DNA from: Henricia sp. BOLD:AAB3569
Taxonomy: Eukaryota > Echinodermata > Asteroidea > Spinulosida > Echinasteridae
Direction: 5' to 3'
Assembly: GCA_037783545.1 (NCBI GenBank)
Contig: JBBELK010000293.1
Coordinates: 62,001 to 126,000 of the forward strand
Length of the DNA stretch: 64,000 nucleotides
In this document: piece by piece, positions 11,197 through 21,829 of the stretch
Layout of the letters: every line of letters begins with the position of its first letter
Numbering within the stretch: position 1 is the stretch's first letter
Notes under the pieces: generated by a model
Databases searched by the model: none
The model's input: the letters and a program-made list of their open reading frames with translations, nothing else
What the model was told of the DNA's origin: nothing
Translations under genes and position numbers: made by a program

Positions 11197-11356
11197 TGGG
11201 CGCCGCCATTTTGTCCGAAAATCTGTCGACGAATGACGTTTTGCATAGAACATTTTTCGTATATTGCCATGGGAAATTAGTAATGTATTAAGTACATGTG
11301 CGGTGCGGACAAAGTATAATTCTTCGCCAGTTTTCGGACAAAATGGCGGCGCCCAC
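11197..11356. mobile_element. GGGCGCCGCCATTTTG foldback
   Basis: ATGGGCGCCGCCATTTTGTC at the left and GACAAAATGGCGGCGCCCA at the right are reverse complements, with weaker pairing inward (AATGACG...). Partial copies lie at 45276-45330 and 61384-61430; an enlarged copy lies at 62355-62879. Confidence 0.8.
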
Positions 11357-11464
11357 ACTACAATTAAGGCATCACCTAAATTTCCATTCTTTGTGAAATT
11401 CGCATCTGCTTTTTAGTAGGTCATAATGTTCTTTGTATAACAATAATATACAAAGTGTTTTTTT

Positions 11465-11565
11465 GGGGGGTGGGGGGTCGGGGTGAGGGGGGTGGGGGTC
11501 GGGGTGAGGGGGGGGGGGGGGGGGGGGGGGAGGGGGGAGGGGGGGGGGGGAGGTGTGGAGGGGGA
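11465..11565 (+). repeat. G-rich low-complexity tract
   Basis: About 100 bases of nearly pure G broken by single T or A, strongly G-quadruplex prone. Reading frames through it are meaningless. Confidence 0.9.
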
Positions 11566-11800
11566 GACTTCCCTTTAAAAACCACAAAACAGTCAATTTC
11601 GCAACCGTCTACATCAAACAATCCCAACCGAATCGAAGCTTGAGTAAATGCCACATGTTTTCTCAGCCGAATACCGTGTCATGTTGACAGTTCGAGCTTA
11701 CACAAACATGCACACAGCAAGACAAACTTAAACTAAGGAATTCTCATAAACTCGTTTTTAGGTCAGTTTCGCCTGCTGGTTCTACGGGGGTTGTGGGGGC

Positions 11801-11829
<29 letters not shown>
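11801..11829 (+). repeat. Poly-G run
   Basis: Twenty-nine uninterrupted G, preceded by GGGGGTTGTGGGGGC. Confidence 0.9.
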
Positions 11830-11831
<2 letters not shown>

Positions 11832-12312
11832 ATTTTGTTTAATTGATTTGGTAAACCTGTTCACAGGATAGGAGTGACGGATACAATACCGCGTGAATTG
11901 ATCCAGTTTGACACATGTATGACTTGCCATAATAATTTATATATCATACATGGACAAATCTAACGCCGTGATGTAATACACGCCCAGGGCTAAATGTCCT
12001 ACATACGCATTGTTGAAACTCTAGTTTAATTGATCGGCAGAGGGCAATGAACATGACTATATAAATGGTAAAACAATTTAAGCGTGACATTTTTAATAGG
12101 TTGCGGGCAAAAGGGAAAAAGAAATTAATATAAAGTGAAATAGAAAAGGTAAAAATAAAAGAGAAATTGAAGGGTTTATCATTGAACGGTTTATCCATCT
12201 GTAGCCAGGTAATAGCCAATGCAACCAGTGAAGCATAGCAGTCCTTTGCGTGAATGACACGAATGGCGTCCGGTTTACTGACATACATGTACTTCGTTTT
12301 ACTTACACACTT
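11830..12312. other. No gene seen
   Basis: AT-rich. A GCG(T/C)GACATTTTTAATAGG stretch at about 12082 has a relative at 12551. The open frame at 11944-12288 (-) has hydrophobic runs but no supported start or splice context. Confidence 0.4.
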
Positions 12313-12537
12313 TAGGATCCAGTTGACCAGACTAAATTGTCGTTGCTATGTGGTGCACGCGGCAGGTTTGGGGTACAAAATCAATACTGTGTTCATCGTA
12401 TGAGAGATTGGCACAAAGCAACCAGGCAAGGCAACGGCGTGCACCACGTAGCAACAACAGCGTAGTATGCGACTTTCTAAACTGCACCTCCATTTGAATG
12501 TTAAGAGTTCGGGTCGCCAGTCATTACGCAAATGTTA
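12313..12537 (+). repeat. GCGTCTGGTGT-family repeat, nearly complete copy
   Basis: Uninterrupted reference copy in this window: GTTGCTATGTGGTGCACGCG, GGTACAAAATCAATACTGTG, GCGTGCACCACGTAGCAAC, then ATGCGACTTTCTAAACTGCA. The two GTGCACGC blocks are inverted to each other, so the centre can fold. Confidence 0.65.
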
Positions 12538-12799
12538 CACACACAATTAAGCGCGACATTTTTAGTGGGTTAGGGAAAGGAATTTTAAAAAGTCAAAAAC
12601 ATAAAAAAAACACCAAAACACAGAAAATAAATTTAAAAATATTAAAGTCAGTATAGGGCCTACATGATTGGCATCTCGAAAATCAGAAATGTTCAGATTT
12701 ACGCCCAACTTATATAATATATACATGATGACCGTAGAAAACTTTCTACTGAAGTGCTAGTCTTTGAATAAAACAATTTTTCTTCGTCTCAAGAGACAA

Positions 12800-12960
12800 A
12801 TTCAATTCACCCCAAAAGCATTTCGCCTAAGTGCCATTTCGCCCCAAACCACTTCGCCTGAGTGCCATTTCGCCCCAAATCACTTCGCCAGAGTGCCATT
12901 TCGCCCCAAATCACTTCGTTCAAACTCTACTTCGCCCAAATGCCACTTCGTGCACAGGCC
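12800..12960 (+). repeat. Imperfect tandem repeat, CATTTCGCCCCAAA units
   Basis: A roughly 32-base unit (CCATTTCGCCCCAAACCACT, then TCGCCTGAGTG) repeats about four to five times with decay. A shorter relative lies at 39570-39620, with shared upstream sequence (TCGTCTCATGAGACGAAAAA there, TCGTCTCAAGAGACAAATTC here). Confidence 0.8.
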
Positions 12961-13209
12961 AGGGATAAAACTATTTGTAACAGTTTACCAACCATGTTAC
13001 TTTAAAGCAATAAACCTGGAAAGGAAAAGCGTAGATATTCAAACGTTTTTAAACGATTACGAGACTCGCAGAACCTTGCGAAACATGTTAAAACGTCAAC
13101 TAAACGGAGCTGAATATAATTTATTTTATGTCTGCAAAAAGCCTTGAAAATATTAGTTTATAGTCGAGTAGGGTTTCGGAATTCAGATTAGTAATTGTGC
13201 GGGTATATA

Positions 13210-13657
13210 TTAGGGAGGTTTTGCACCGTCACGGATACCGATACGGATACGGAATAGTCATGACTTTATGCGCGTGTCGTGACGCGTAACCGTAGTACAC
13301 ATGTTTTCATACGCGTGAATAACGGTTATCGGCCTCCATACGCATAGCATTAAAACGGATACCGGTTATGCGGATTTTTCGCTTTTTCTGTGATGGATTA
13401 ATAAGTTTTATGCATTTTGTTTCTTTGTTAATTATCTTCCATGAATACCGATTAAATTTAATGAGTCATGCCCACATGAAAATGAGGAAAATCTGTTGTG
13501 CAAACAAAGCTAGCCAAGCGCAGAGCATATTTAGCAGATAATAAATGTATGCACGTAGTCACACAGTGCGAAACCCAGTTCAGTGGGCGCATCAACGTGA
13601 ACGGATACCGTTATCATATCCGTATCCGTATCCCATATCCTTGCGAAACCTCTCTAA
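13210..13657. mobile_element. Foldback with TTAGGGAGGTTTTGC ends
   Basis: TAGGGAGGTTTTGCACCGTC at the left and GCGAAACCTCTCTAA at the right. GATACCGATACGGATACG and CGTATCCGTATCCCATATCC are inverted subterminal blocks, and CATACGCGTGAATAACGG occurs inward. It sits directly against the LINE at 13658. Confidence 0.75.
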
Positions 13658-14840
13658 TGTTAAAACGTTTGATTGACAAAGAGATTCATCTGTGGTCTGT
13701 TAAAAATAAAATCAAAATTAATGCCAGTAAAACTAAATGTATGCTAATTGGCTCAAAGAAAAAGATAAGCGCGCACGAGCTCAGAGTACACATTAATAAT
13801 GATCAAGTGCATAACGTTAAATCGTTTAAATGCTTGGGTGTTATTATTGACGAAACTTTAAGTTGGAACCAACATGTCGAATATGTAAAGAAGACAGTTT
13901 TCTCGAAATTAGCTATGTTAAAAAGAATTCGCGACTGTGTAACTCAAAAGCACATGAACACCCTTATGTTAAGTTTAGTCATGCCTAGTCTAGATTATTG
14001 TTGCACAGTATGGGGTGACCGTTACGCATCTCATAACACTGTCTTGAACAAATGCCTCAAACGTGCAGCCAGAATAATACTGAAATGCGATTTCCTAACG
14101 CCATCAGCTGACATGTTTAAAAAGCTCGACTGGCTTGCCTATCCAGAGAGAGTTAAATACAAGAAAGCTATATTTGTCTTTAAAAGCATCAATTCCTTGG
14201 CCCCGCAGTATATGGCAAGTCTATTTACACCTTACGTACAAACTCGAGAAACTCGTCAATCTGCCGAAAAAACACTGAAAATTCCCTTTGCACGAAAGGG
14301 GTCTTACGCCTCGAGTTTTGCTGTAACTGGCGCCGCAATTTGGAACAGCCTTAGTGCACACCTTAGAACTATGTCTTCTTTGAGCTCATTCAAATCGGCA
14401 CTTCGCCAAACATACACATAATATTCACATGATCAACTTCAAGTGAGAAATGCTAATTTACGGAGTCGTATGACTTGGTTGCCATACAATCAAACTTTAA
14501 TTTTGGAGCCGGAGGGGAATTTTCCCATTTTTATTTGTTTTTCCTCTTAAAAAGAGTTTTTGCGGGTTTTTCGCCCTTCCCATAATTAGCGTAAATTTCA
14601 GTTTCGCATGCATGTATAATAATTACTTGTGATGTTGTTCTTCTGTAACCATTAGTTTCTTGATGTTGTAGTTGTTGTACAAATGTATTCCAGTTTGTTT
14701 GTGATTGTGAAGTTGTTCAATTTAGTATAGGCCCTATTTGTTCTATGTGTGTTTGCAGGGCCCCAATGGAAACCAGTTTTTGTAAACTGTTTGGGCACAC
14801 CCTGGGTAAATAAATGGAATAAATAAATAAATAAATTCAT
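13658..14840 (+). mobile_element. 5'-truncated non-LTR retrotransposon, 3' end of reverse transcriptase plus 3' UTR
   Basis: The frame from about 13660 to 14421 encodes about 250 residues of the region after the catalytic core of a LINE reverse transcriptase: SKTKCMLIG, then FKCLGVIIDETLSW, the SLVMPSLDYCCTVWGD stretch, CLKRAARIILKCD, and the C-terminal signature AAIWNSLS...FKSALRQTY. The catalytic YxDD segment is absent, so the copy is 5'-truncated. The 3' UTR ends in (AATA)n at 14818-14837. A foldback element lies immediately upstream and contributes the apparent N-terminus of the longer open frame. A second, inverted copy lies at 59690-60535. The family is of the jockey/CR1/L2 kind; I cannot assign the clade. 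Confidence 0.85.
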
Positions 14841-15199
14841 TCATTTAACCAGAGTTATTGGTCACGAACTAGAGTTTTTGCTAATATTGACAGTGTTGTA
14901 AAGACTCGGACTCGAGTCCCGATCTTCAATGACTTGACTTTGGACTTGAGCAGAGAGACTCTATTTTTGTTATTTTGAGGACAGAATTGTGTTTCAGTAC
15001 TATACAGAAACCTAAGACTAATCTTTGTATAAACATGAAGCATTTGCCAGAACAACAAAAAGATCATGCCCGACTTGACTTTGCATTGGTGTCAAAATGA
15101 CATTGACTTGGGACTCGAAGGCAGTTTGACTTGACTTGGGACTCGAGCAGAAGGAGGCTCGTTACAACCCTGTCTTAGTGGCTAGTTGACACTTTTGTA

Positions 15200-16165
15200 C
15201 TAACTCGCGAAACCCGTTTGACTCCTAAATAATTGCTTATATATCCCAAAGTTAATTTCGGAATTACACGAAACTTAGTGTGAATGATTAGTGCAATGCA
15301 TGGAACGTGCATTTGAAGTGGTGGGTCCATACCTAATGTTATGCATGAATGACCAGCATTTATAGGTGAAATTGACACTTTTCAAAAATTGCAAAATGGA
15401 GTCAACAAATTATTGTTTTCACACAGGACATGTAAGTATAGTTTTGGTCCTCGTTATCTTGTGTAACCACCGTGATTTTGTACCACCTGCATGATGACAC
15501 CGATCACGCATATTGTGTTGATGAGACGGGTGATCCTCCGCTGCGGAAGGGTATATACTCCTGCAGCATCTGGGGGAAATTGATCCGCTTCAGTTGATCT
15601 ATGGGCCGGGATTAAGATCTGGGGAGTTTGCTGGCCATATCATCCAGTAAATTTCTTGAATCTCGAAAAGCTCATTGACCACTCTTGCCCTGTGTGGACG
15701 TGCATTGTCATAAAGCGATCGTCTGCAGGGGTAGAACGGTAACGTTTGGTCGACTAGTTCTTGGCGAGTCTGCGACAGCTCCAATCAATTCGAATTTGGA
15801 ACGCAATTTTCTTATTGCATTTGGACTGACTTCCATCCTACGGGCTACTTGTTTTACAGGTGAAAGGGTCTCCGGGCAGGCCTATGGCAATAGCCATGTC
15901 TTGAATGGACATGCGTGACATTTTCTTAAATTAAACTGCTTACTGAGGACCCAAACTGTACTGTCATGTGTGAAAAGAATTAGGGAATTGTTGACTGCAT
16001 TCTGCAATTTTTGAAAAGTGTCATTTCCACCTTTAAATGCTGCTCATTCATATCCCCACTTAAAATGCACGTTCCATGCATTGCACTAATCATTCACACC
16101 AAGTTTCGTGTAATTCCGAAATTTACTTTGGGAGATATAATCAATTAATTAGAGAAACAGTTAAC
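15200..16165 (-). mobile_element. Tc1/mariner element with long inverted repeats and internally deleted transposase
   Basis: Inverted arms of roughly 200 bases (about 15220-15430 and 15950-16150) share TGCAATGCATGGAACGTGCA and CGGAATTACACGAAAC with their complements. Between them the minus strand encodes an N-terminal MSIQDMAIAIGLPGD and a helix-turn-helix remnant (VARRMEVSPNAIRKLRSKFE), then directly the C-terminal DDE region (LYDNARPHRARVVNELF ... ANSPDLNPGP). The middle of the transposase is missing and a frameshift separates the parts. The DNARPH and SPDLNP signatures are diagnostic of the Tc1/mariner superfamily. Confidence 0.8.
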
Positions 16166-16322
16166 TGGTCTTAGTGTAGACCAGTAACCTTGGCAACACA
16201 AAAATTTCATTGCGGGGCTAAAGTGCTATCGTGACAATTTGCGTCCGATAACCCCAGCAAACATTATCCACGTCTTCAAAGTTTCAAGTTGCAATATATT
16301 GCCTAGACTTACCCAAGTCCGG

Positions 16323-16467
16323 AATGCGCAGCGTACAGCGCGCCCTCTGTGCTAGTGGCCTGTTTAATATCTTTGTTCCCGTCTTGGAACATGTTCTGAG
16401 ACGAAACAGAAGAAAAGATATTAGTCAGGCCACCAGCCGAGAGGGCGCGCTGTACGCTGCGCATTAC
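16323..16467. mobile_element. Palindrome with AATGCGCAGCGTACAGCGCG arms
   Basis: A 26-base arm (AATGCGCAGCGTACAGCGCG, then CCCTCT) is perfectly complemented at the right. GCCTGTTTAATATCTTTG pairs with AAAGATATTAGTCAGGC inside. 145 bases, non-coding. Confidence 0.85.
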
Positions 16468-16758
16468 AGACCAAACACGGGAAATCAGACTCGGGAAAGT
16501 CCACGCCTTGCCGTGAGTTGATTCATTGGCGGTCCGCCAATATTTCGAAATATTGATCGATAACTAAACGTTAGTCGATTTTTTTCGTTGCCGTCTCATT
16601 TGAAAGCGAACAAATTTATGTTTTTATAAAAATATTAATTCAAAAAACGTTTTAATTTTTCGAGGTACCACACCCAAAACGCACGGACAATTGGCCTATA
16701 TCTTTAATATTAGGCATTCAGCGTTGTTTCATAAGGGGCTGATTTAGTGAGGTGCACC

Positions 16759-17178
16759 CACTCTCGGGTTGGTTAACATTTTAACCAAGTCGGTTAAAAT
16801 TTTAACCAACCATGTATTCATATTTTTACATACACACATCGACGACGACGCGACGCGTGAAAAAAAAATGCTGCACTGGCGAATGCTGCCATTCACCAAT
16901 GGCAGCTTTCGCTAGACACCACGTGATTTGGTTGGGCAAAATTTTTAACCAACATACTTTGCGGGGGTAAGAAATTATAACCAAGGTTGGTTAAATTACA
17001 GCTCTATAATCTTATATTTTACGCAACCTGCGGTTTACCTAACTTAAAAGCAGAATATTACTTAACCAACCACTGGTTAAAGAAAATTTTACCCAACTCT
17101 TAGAATTTAACCAACATTGGTTGATATTTTAACCAAGAGATTTTACCCAGCGGTTTTTTAACCATGGTTTCGAGAGTG
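16759..17178. mobile_element. Foldback rich in TTGGTTAA / TTAACCAA
   Basis: CACTCTCGGGTTGGTTAA at the left; TTAACCATGGTTTCGAGAG plus TG at the right. Both flanking regions contain many GGTTAA or TTAACC units, at least a dozen in total, around a less repetitive centre. Confidence 0.7.
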
Positions 17179-17975
17179 GCCCGTAGTACATATTTCACAT
17201 TGCATGTTGTAATCATATTTTTATCCTGGCGGCGCAGATAAAGGGTGTGTTTACGACTTTTGACCCCAAGCAAACAAGGAATGACAAATGTAGAGGTAAA
17301 TTAGTCAGTTGGCAAGAGCGCCTGCACCAGGCCAAACGTGTTATTGTTAACTCGACCTTTCGCGAGAATGTTCTTTGCCCATCCGAGAAAAGATTGATGA
17401 AGTTCTAATTAAATTACCTCGACGAGTTTATTGGACAGTATCTATCTTCAACAATATGAATTGGGGTATGTTTGTGATGGTAGATTACATTAAAGGGCAT
17501 TAAAGACTTTTGGCTTTTACATTTAATTTCATATTCCGGTGGGTTTTGCAATTATTGCTTTTTTTTCACTCAGAACTGCGACATTTTTAAAGCGTTAATG
17601 GATGCACTATACATGCATTAAATGGTTGGTATATTGCGTTGAGCTCATTAGCTTTCATTGCAAATTTCATAATATTAGGATATATAGCACTTAGAAGTCC
17701 AAAATCTAATTGTACATGACTTATGACTTTTTGTGTGTGGTATATTTGTGGTAATCAAAAAGGTTATGACACACAGCCTGAGGCCAATTCCACGGAGCTT
17801 CATTTAAGCACAAGAAACATTGTTGGTATAATAAAACGAGATTAGCAAGGTAAGCAAACAGTCCTCTTTACCAGTCACACAGTGTTTATATTACATGGGG
17901 ATTTCACTGGTAACCCGATAGAACTCGGCAAGATTTGTTTTGTGCTTAAAGGAGCGTGTTCAGATTTTTCCAGAA
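17179..17975. other. No gene seen
   Basis: AT-rich, apparently single-copy, no usable open frame above about 50 codons. Confidence 0.5.
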
Positions 17976-18066
17976 AATTATTATTATTATTATTATTTTT
18001 TTATTTAACCAGGGTTGCCCATTCACAGCAGTTGTGGTCTTCCATAGGGCCCTGCATAAAATTATA
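17976..18066 (-). mobile_element. LINE 3'-end stub
   Basis: On the minus strand the segment ends GGGCAACCCTGGTTAAATAA followed by (AAT)n, and it contains GGGCCCTATGGAAGACC. This parallels the 3' end at 14757-14840 (GGGCCCCAATGGAAACC ... CACCCTGGGTAAATAA). It is the tail of a related LINE or of a SINE sharing that tail. Confidence 0.5.
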
Positions 18067-18631
18067 AAATTACAATAATACAGTATTTTAATGTACAAGT
18101 AAAACGAGCAAAATTGAATAAATATTTAAAATATATGAAAGCCCAAATGGATGAAAGGAAATTTTATAAAAATTCAAATTAGAAATGATAAAAAATGTTG
18201 TAGGCCTATGTGATGCTCAAAATACGTAATACGTATAAAACACATACACATACGGCTCTGTCCTGCTTATAGACCGGACGCAGTTAAGTTTCGGCCTAGA
18301 ACCGTTCCAAAAATCAAGAGAGATGTTCGGTTACGCGCATATCGATTTTTCGGTAAGCTGGGCTTATCGTCCTCTGTTTCTACCGTCCTGACATCGAAAG
18401 CTTGCTATTAAAAGCGTCGGCGACTGAAGTTGGCATTGTGTTAACATACAGAAAAAGGGCCCAAAATCGATCCCTGTGGCACTTATTAAAACAAACTCCG
18501 CCTAGACAAGTAGCTGGTGAACAAATTAAGTACTTTCAGAAGATCCAAGTGACTCCAAGTATACCTTTGGTGTATTACCAAGGTTAGGGGCCTACTGGGT
18601 CCACACTAAATCCTAACTGAGTCTTTCCACG

Positions 18632-18848
18632 GTAAAGGGGGCATTTTGGCAACACAGACCATATTTTCCAGAAAATACCTTTGTCTGGTGTCAAAATAAA
18701 AGAAATAAGTTTCAGGCCCAAAAAAGGGTTACAAATAGTGTGACCACGTGCCTTTCTAAAAACCCTGTGTACAAATTTCCAATATACGCTCGTAACCAGG
18801 ACGGCAATGTAATATTAAGTGTCCGTCCCGGTTACGAGCGTATATTAA
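18632..18848. mobile_element. Half copy of the AAAGGGGGCATTTTGGCAACA foldback
   Basis: Left arm (AAAGGGGGCATTTTGGCAAC, CCTTTGTCTGGTGTC, GGGTTACAAATAGTG) plus a central palindrome ATACGCTCGTAACC...GGTTACGAGCGTAT. The right arm beyond 18848 is missing. The full copy is 54812-55219. Confidence 0.75.
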
Positions 18849-18871
18849 AGTGCTTATTTCAGGGACAGTCT

Positions 18872-18975
18872 TAGGTACGATTATCGGAGACTGCATAGGC
18901 CTATAGAATCTACACACAATCGTACCCAATCGTAGCTAATTCGTGGCAAAAATCGCACAGTGGGAGGCCCGCTTT
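18872..18975. mobile_element. GCGGGCCTCCCACTG foldback, right half
   Basis: Ends ATCGCACAGTGGGAGGCCCG, then CTTTAA. Only the right arm and centre are present, joined to the GCCCGCCGCACACC foldback through a shared TTAA. Confidence 0.75.
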
Positions 18976-19171
18976 AAGCCCGCCGCACACCTTTGCGATT
19001 TACGGGCCCATCAGACACCGGACCATCGGATCCGGAAAAATCAAACAAGTTTGATTTGCCCCGGTCTATAGCGTACGGTACGGTCAGACCGGCCCGAATT
19101 GTTTTCAGCGCACACCTTTCCGGTAAGTGGTCCGATGATCCGATAAATCGCAAAGGTGTGCGGCGGGCTTA
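18976..19171. mobile_element. TTAA-flanked GCCCGCCGCACACC foldback
   Basis: TTAA|GCCCGCCGCACACCTTTG at the left, AAAGGTGTGCGGCGGGC|TTAA at the right, a 27-base near-perfect arm. GGACCATCGGATCCGG and CCGATGATCCG form inner partial inversions. Confidence 0.85.
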
Positions 19172-19454
19172 ACTGAAGTTCCGGCTATTTTATCAAACGT
19201 TTGCTAGCTTCAGAGGCAAAATTGCTAAACACTCGTGACGCAACAATACCCGTTTCCAAGCACGCGCATGCTTAAGCACGCCGCGGCCGTGAAATAGCCT
19301 TAAAGTTAGCACACGTTTTCAGCTAGCGCTTAAGCAGCGCCATGAAATTGGCCCCTGTTCGTACCCGACACGTACTATAGGGAACAATACAAAAATGGAC
19401 GCACCGTGATAAAGGTCTATCAGTCTTTTGTGTGCAACATTTGCGTAATGGCTT

Positions 19455-19714
19455 GCTTCCAGAAATCTTCACTTTCAAATGGTTTACAAAGTCACATATA
19501 CTACGCTGTTATAGTTACTACGTGGTGCACGCCATTGCTTAGCAACCAACAGTCTGGTTGCTTCATGTCATTCTATTATACGGTGAACACAGTATTGATT
19601 CTGTACTTCACACCTGCCGCGTGCACCCTATAGCATCATAAATTTAGTCTGGTCCAATGTGCGTGCGAAAGTACGTCGGGACACCAGACGCTATTCATGC
19701 AAAACATGCAAAAG
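19455..19714 (-). repeat. GCGTCTGGTGT-family repeat, reverse copy
   Basis: Right end reads ACACCAGACGCTATTCATGC. It contains GTGGTGCACGCC and CTTCACACCTGCCGCGTGCA in reverse order to the 12.4-kb copy. It directly abuts the TA-flanked foldback at 19714. Confidence 0.65.
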
Positions 19715-19858
19715 GCTATAGACCGTATCGAATAGCCGCCATTTCGTGGGTCAGTTTCTTTGTTCCTTGAGGACATGCATGGTTGCACATATGGTGCTTC
19801 CATTGTTGAACGGTTTAAGTAACAAAAGGTGCCCCACGAAATGGCGGCTATTAATATT
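19714..19858. mobile_element. TATAGACCGTATC foldback
   Basis: Left end TATAGACCGTATCGAATAGC is intact. The right arm (GCCCCACGAAATGGCGGCTA) is complete except for the last dozen bases, where LINE 3' sequence begins. Confidence 0.8.
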
Positions 19859-20045
19859 TACTAATTTCAGACAATGTCTAGGGTCGTGAAAAGACTGAAA
19901 TAGTCCATACAAATTCACTCCCCGGGTAGGTATAAATAACACATACGAAACAAATATACATATACAGACATATGATACAAAAAAGTAAAAGTACAACGCA
20001 CGGCCTAAGAATGGCAAGAACAATTATAAAACTATGACCAAAACA

Positions 20046-20600
20046 TCAACACAAAGACAACAAATAATCATGTAAGGCACTTTTAAAACTCCCTAGAGAA
20101 GGACTCTGGACTATGTCTGCCGGTAGGTTATTCCAGTCTACAGCCGTGCGAGGGTAAAATGAATACTTAAAATAATCAGTTCTGGCAAAAGGGATGTTGA
20201 GTTTTAAACTGTGATAATTTCGACCGACTCTCGTAGCTGGAGCAAATTGACTTAATGAAGGAATGTTGATATACTGATTACATATTTTGAAGCACATTAG
20301 GAGACGGAAGTACATTCGTCTATCACCCAGTGTTGTCCAGCTCAAACGGGTTAAAAGTGTATTATAGCTAGAGTCCCAGTCCTTGCACATAAATCGAACA
20401 TTTCGCTTTTGAATCCGTTCTAGAGTGGATGACTGGTTAATTATATAGGGATCCCATACACTACAACATGAAACAGTAATCTAAGCGGGATCGAATTAGC
20501 GATACGTAAAGTGTTTTTAAGACGTCGGTAGGGCAAACCGAAAAGTTACGTTTAATTAAACCGGTCATTTTGTTACATTTCCCATAAACTGTTATTATTG
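20046..20600 (-). mobile_element. LINE reverse-transcriptase fragment, degenerate
   Basis: The minus strand encodes a reverse-transcriptase C-terminal region: ERIQKRNVRFMCKDW followed by LTRLSWTTLGDRRMYFRLLMCFK, then SFYPRTAVDWNNLPADIV and SFKSALHDYL at the end. The upstream part (TLYVSLIRSRLDYC) is readable only with a frameshift near 20470. Its residues differ from the 13.7-kb LINE, so it is another lineage. Its 3' side runs into a TA-flanked foldback at 19714-19858. Confidence 0.75.
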
Positions 20601-21182
20601 TTTATGACAACTCATTAGTATCTTTCGGAAGAGGTAACATTCAAAGTAGATTCGGCAATATTGTACTCTGGGTCGACCTGAGGACTCATTGTGATGGACT
20701 CGACTACAGCTTCAATCACATGTAGACCAACTTTCAATTCTGTAAATGTAATATTTCTATCCGAAATACAACCGTTATCTATTGGGTGGAGTGGGGGTGG
20801 CGGTAGGCGGAGGAGTAGGTGGGGGAGGGGGGAGGGGGTGTGGTGGGGTTGGCGGTTGTAGGTGGAGTCGTTTCCTAATTTTTATGTGCCTGGAGACTCC
20901 CACCCCCTCCCTTCGATAATTGGTGTGGTGATGTACTCATTTTTTCGTGACTCAGATAATGGGTTGGGACCAAGCGTTACTCGAAACCCTTACTGGTTCG
21001 TTTTTGTTTCACAGCACAAACTATAAGAATACCGCTTGAAGTTTTGAGCAGTCGGCCTAAATGGAACATGTATTGTGTTCATCTAGAGACATACGTATAT
21101 AGGCTGGTGTCATAACGGCAGTTATCTGTGACTGAGGAGAGGTGGATGACCACGCAAGCTTTGATGGGGCATTTACATTCAC
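20601..21182. other. No gene seen
   Basis: Contains a purine-rich tract GGGTGGAGTGGGGGTGG near 20785-20855; otherwise unremarkable. Confidence 0.5.
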
Positions 21183-21196
21183 ATGTACATGCACTT

Positions 21197-21422
21197 TTCT
21201 TATGACCTATTTCCAGTTAACTCTCTCGTCCGTGTCTTCCTGCATATTCCCGATTGTAATGAACACGCGCCCATAGGATGGGATGGAGGGGCGTTTGAAT
21301 TGAAAGAACCGTGGAGCCCGGAGTCTGCGAAAAAGGCCGTGTCCGAATTCACTGCATGGCTGCATCTTGATATTACACACGAGTTTATGATCAATCCGTC
21401 TAGCTCTCCACAAACCCGTTAG
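21197..21422 (+). CDS. Candidate exon, strand uncertain
   Basis: A GC-richer island open in one + frame and two - frames. On + an acceptor-like CTATTTCCAG ends at 21196. The frame then reads through PDCNEHAPIGWDGGAFELKEPWSPESAKK to TAG at 21420-21422, with mostly G- or A-initial codons. On - a CACCTTCAG acceptor near 21457 opens a frame ending in RVNWK and a stop. I prefer the + reading from codon usage. No family is recognised. It may equally be a remnant of a repeat. Confidence 0.22.
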
Positions 21423-21645
21423 GCCGAAGGCCGATATCTTGTTCAAGTGCTCATGCCTGAAGGTGAATAACTTTTAAAACCATAATTATATGAAAGATTC
21501 ACAGTTAAAGATATTAAATCATCAATGTTCATGTGAAGTACTGGTCCATTTTGTAGAAATTTTGTAATTTTAAAATTATAATTTGTTGAAGCTTTAACCT
21601 TGATCACTATTCTGTGCTGAGAAATTATACAGTATGTAAACTTAC

Positions 21646-21808
21646 CCTGGTAATAGTCACCGGGTGCAGTTTCAACCTTGTTCTCATGAACAATTATACA
21701 GTGTGCACCGACCCTGGGAATGATTACTTGAACAATTATGAACAGCAGAAATATAGAAAATATGTAACAATTGTTCACACGGTATAATGAGTCGCGAAAT
21801 TTCCGCAT
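21646..21808 (-). CDS. Candidate first exon encoding a signal peptide
   Basis: Reading leftward from an ATG at 21808, 54 codons plus one base run into a perfect donor (G|GTAAGT, GT at 21645-21644). The product starts with a basic stretch (MRKFRDSLYRVNN). A 17-residue hydrophobic core (YIFSIFLLFIIVQVIIP) and a small-residue site (VGA) follow, then a polar segment ending ETAPGDYYQ. That is the shape of a signal-peptide exon, and phase 1 is usual for exons joining secreted modules. Against it, the region is AT-rich, contains a short internal direct repeat (ATTATACAGT occurs twice on the + strand), and no partner exon is identified. The open frame continues through the donor to 21443. Confidence 0.33.
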
Positions 21809-21829
21809 CGCGTTAATCGTTGATGGGAA

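Noticed and set aside
11372-11654. Pro/Gly-rich open frames on both strands
   Set aside because: Produced by the G-rich tract at 11465-11565.
13498-13657. The 5' 53 codons of the 307-codon frame ending at 14421
   Set aside because: They translate the right part of a foldback element (ATACCGTTATCATATCCGTA) and not reverse transcriptase; only the sequence after 13658 belongs to the LINE.
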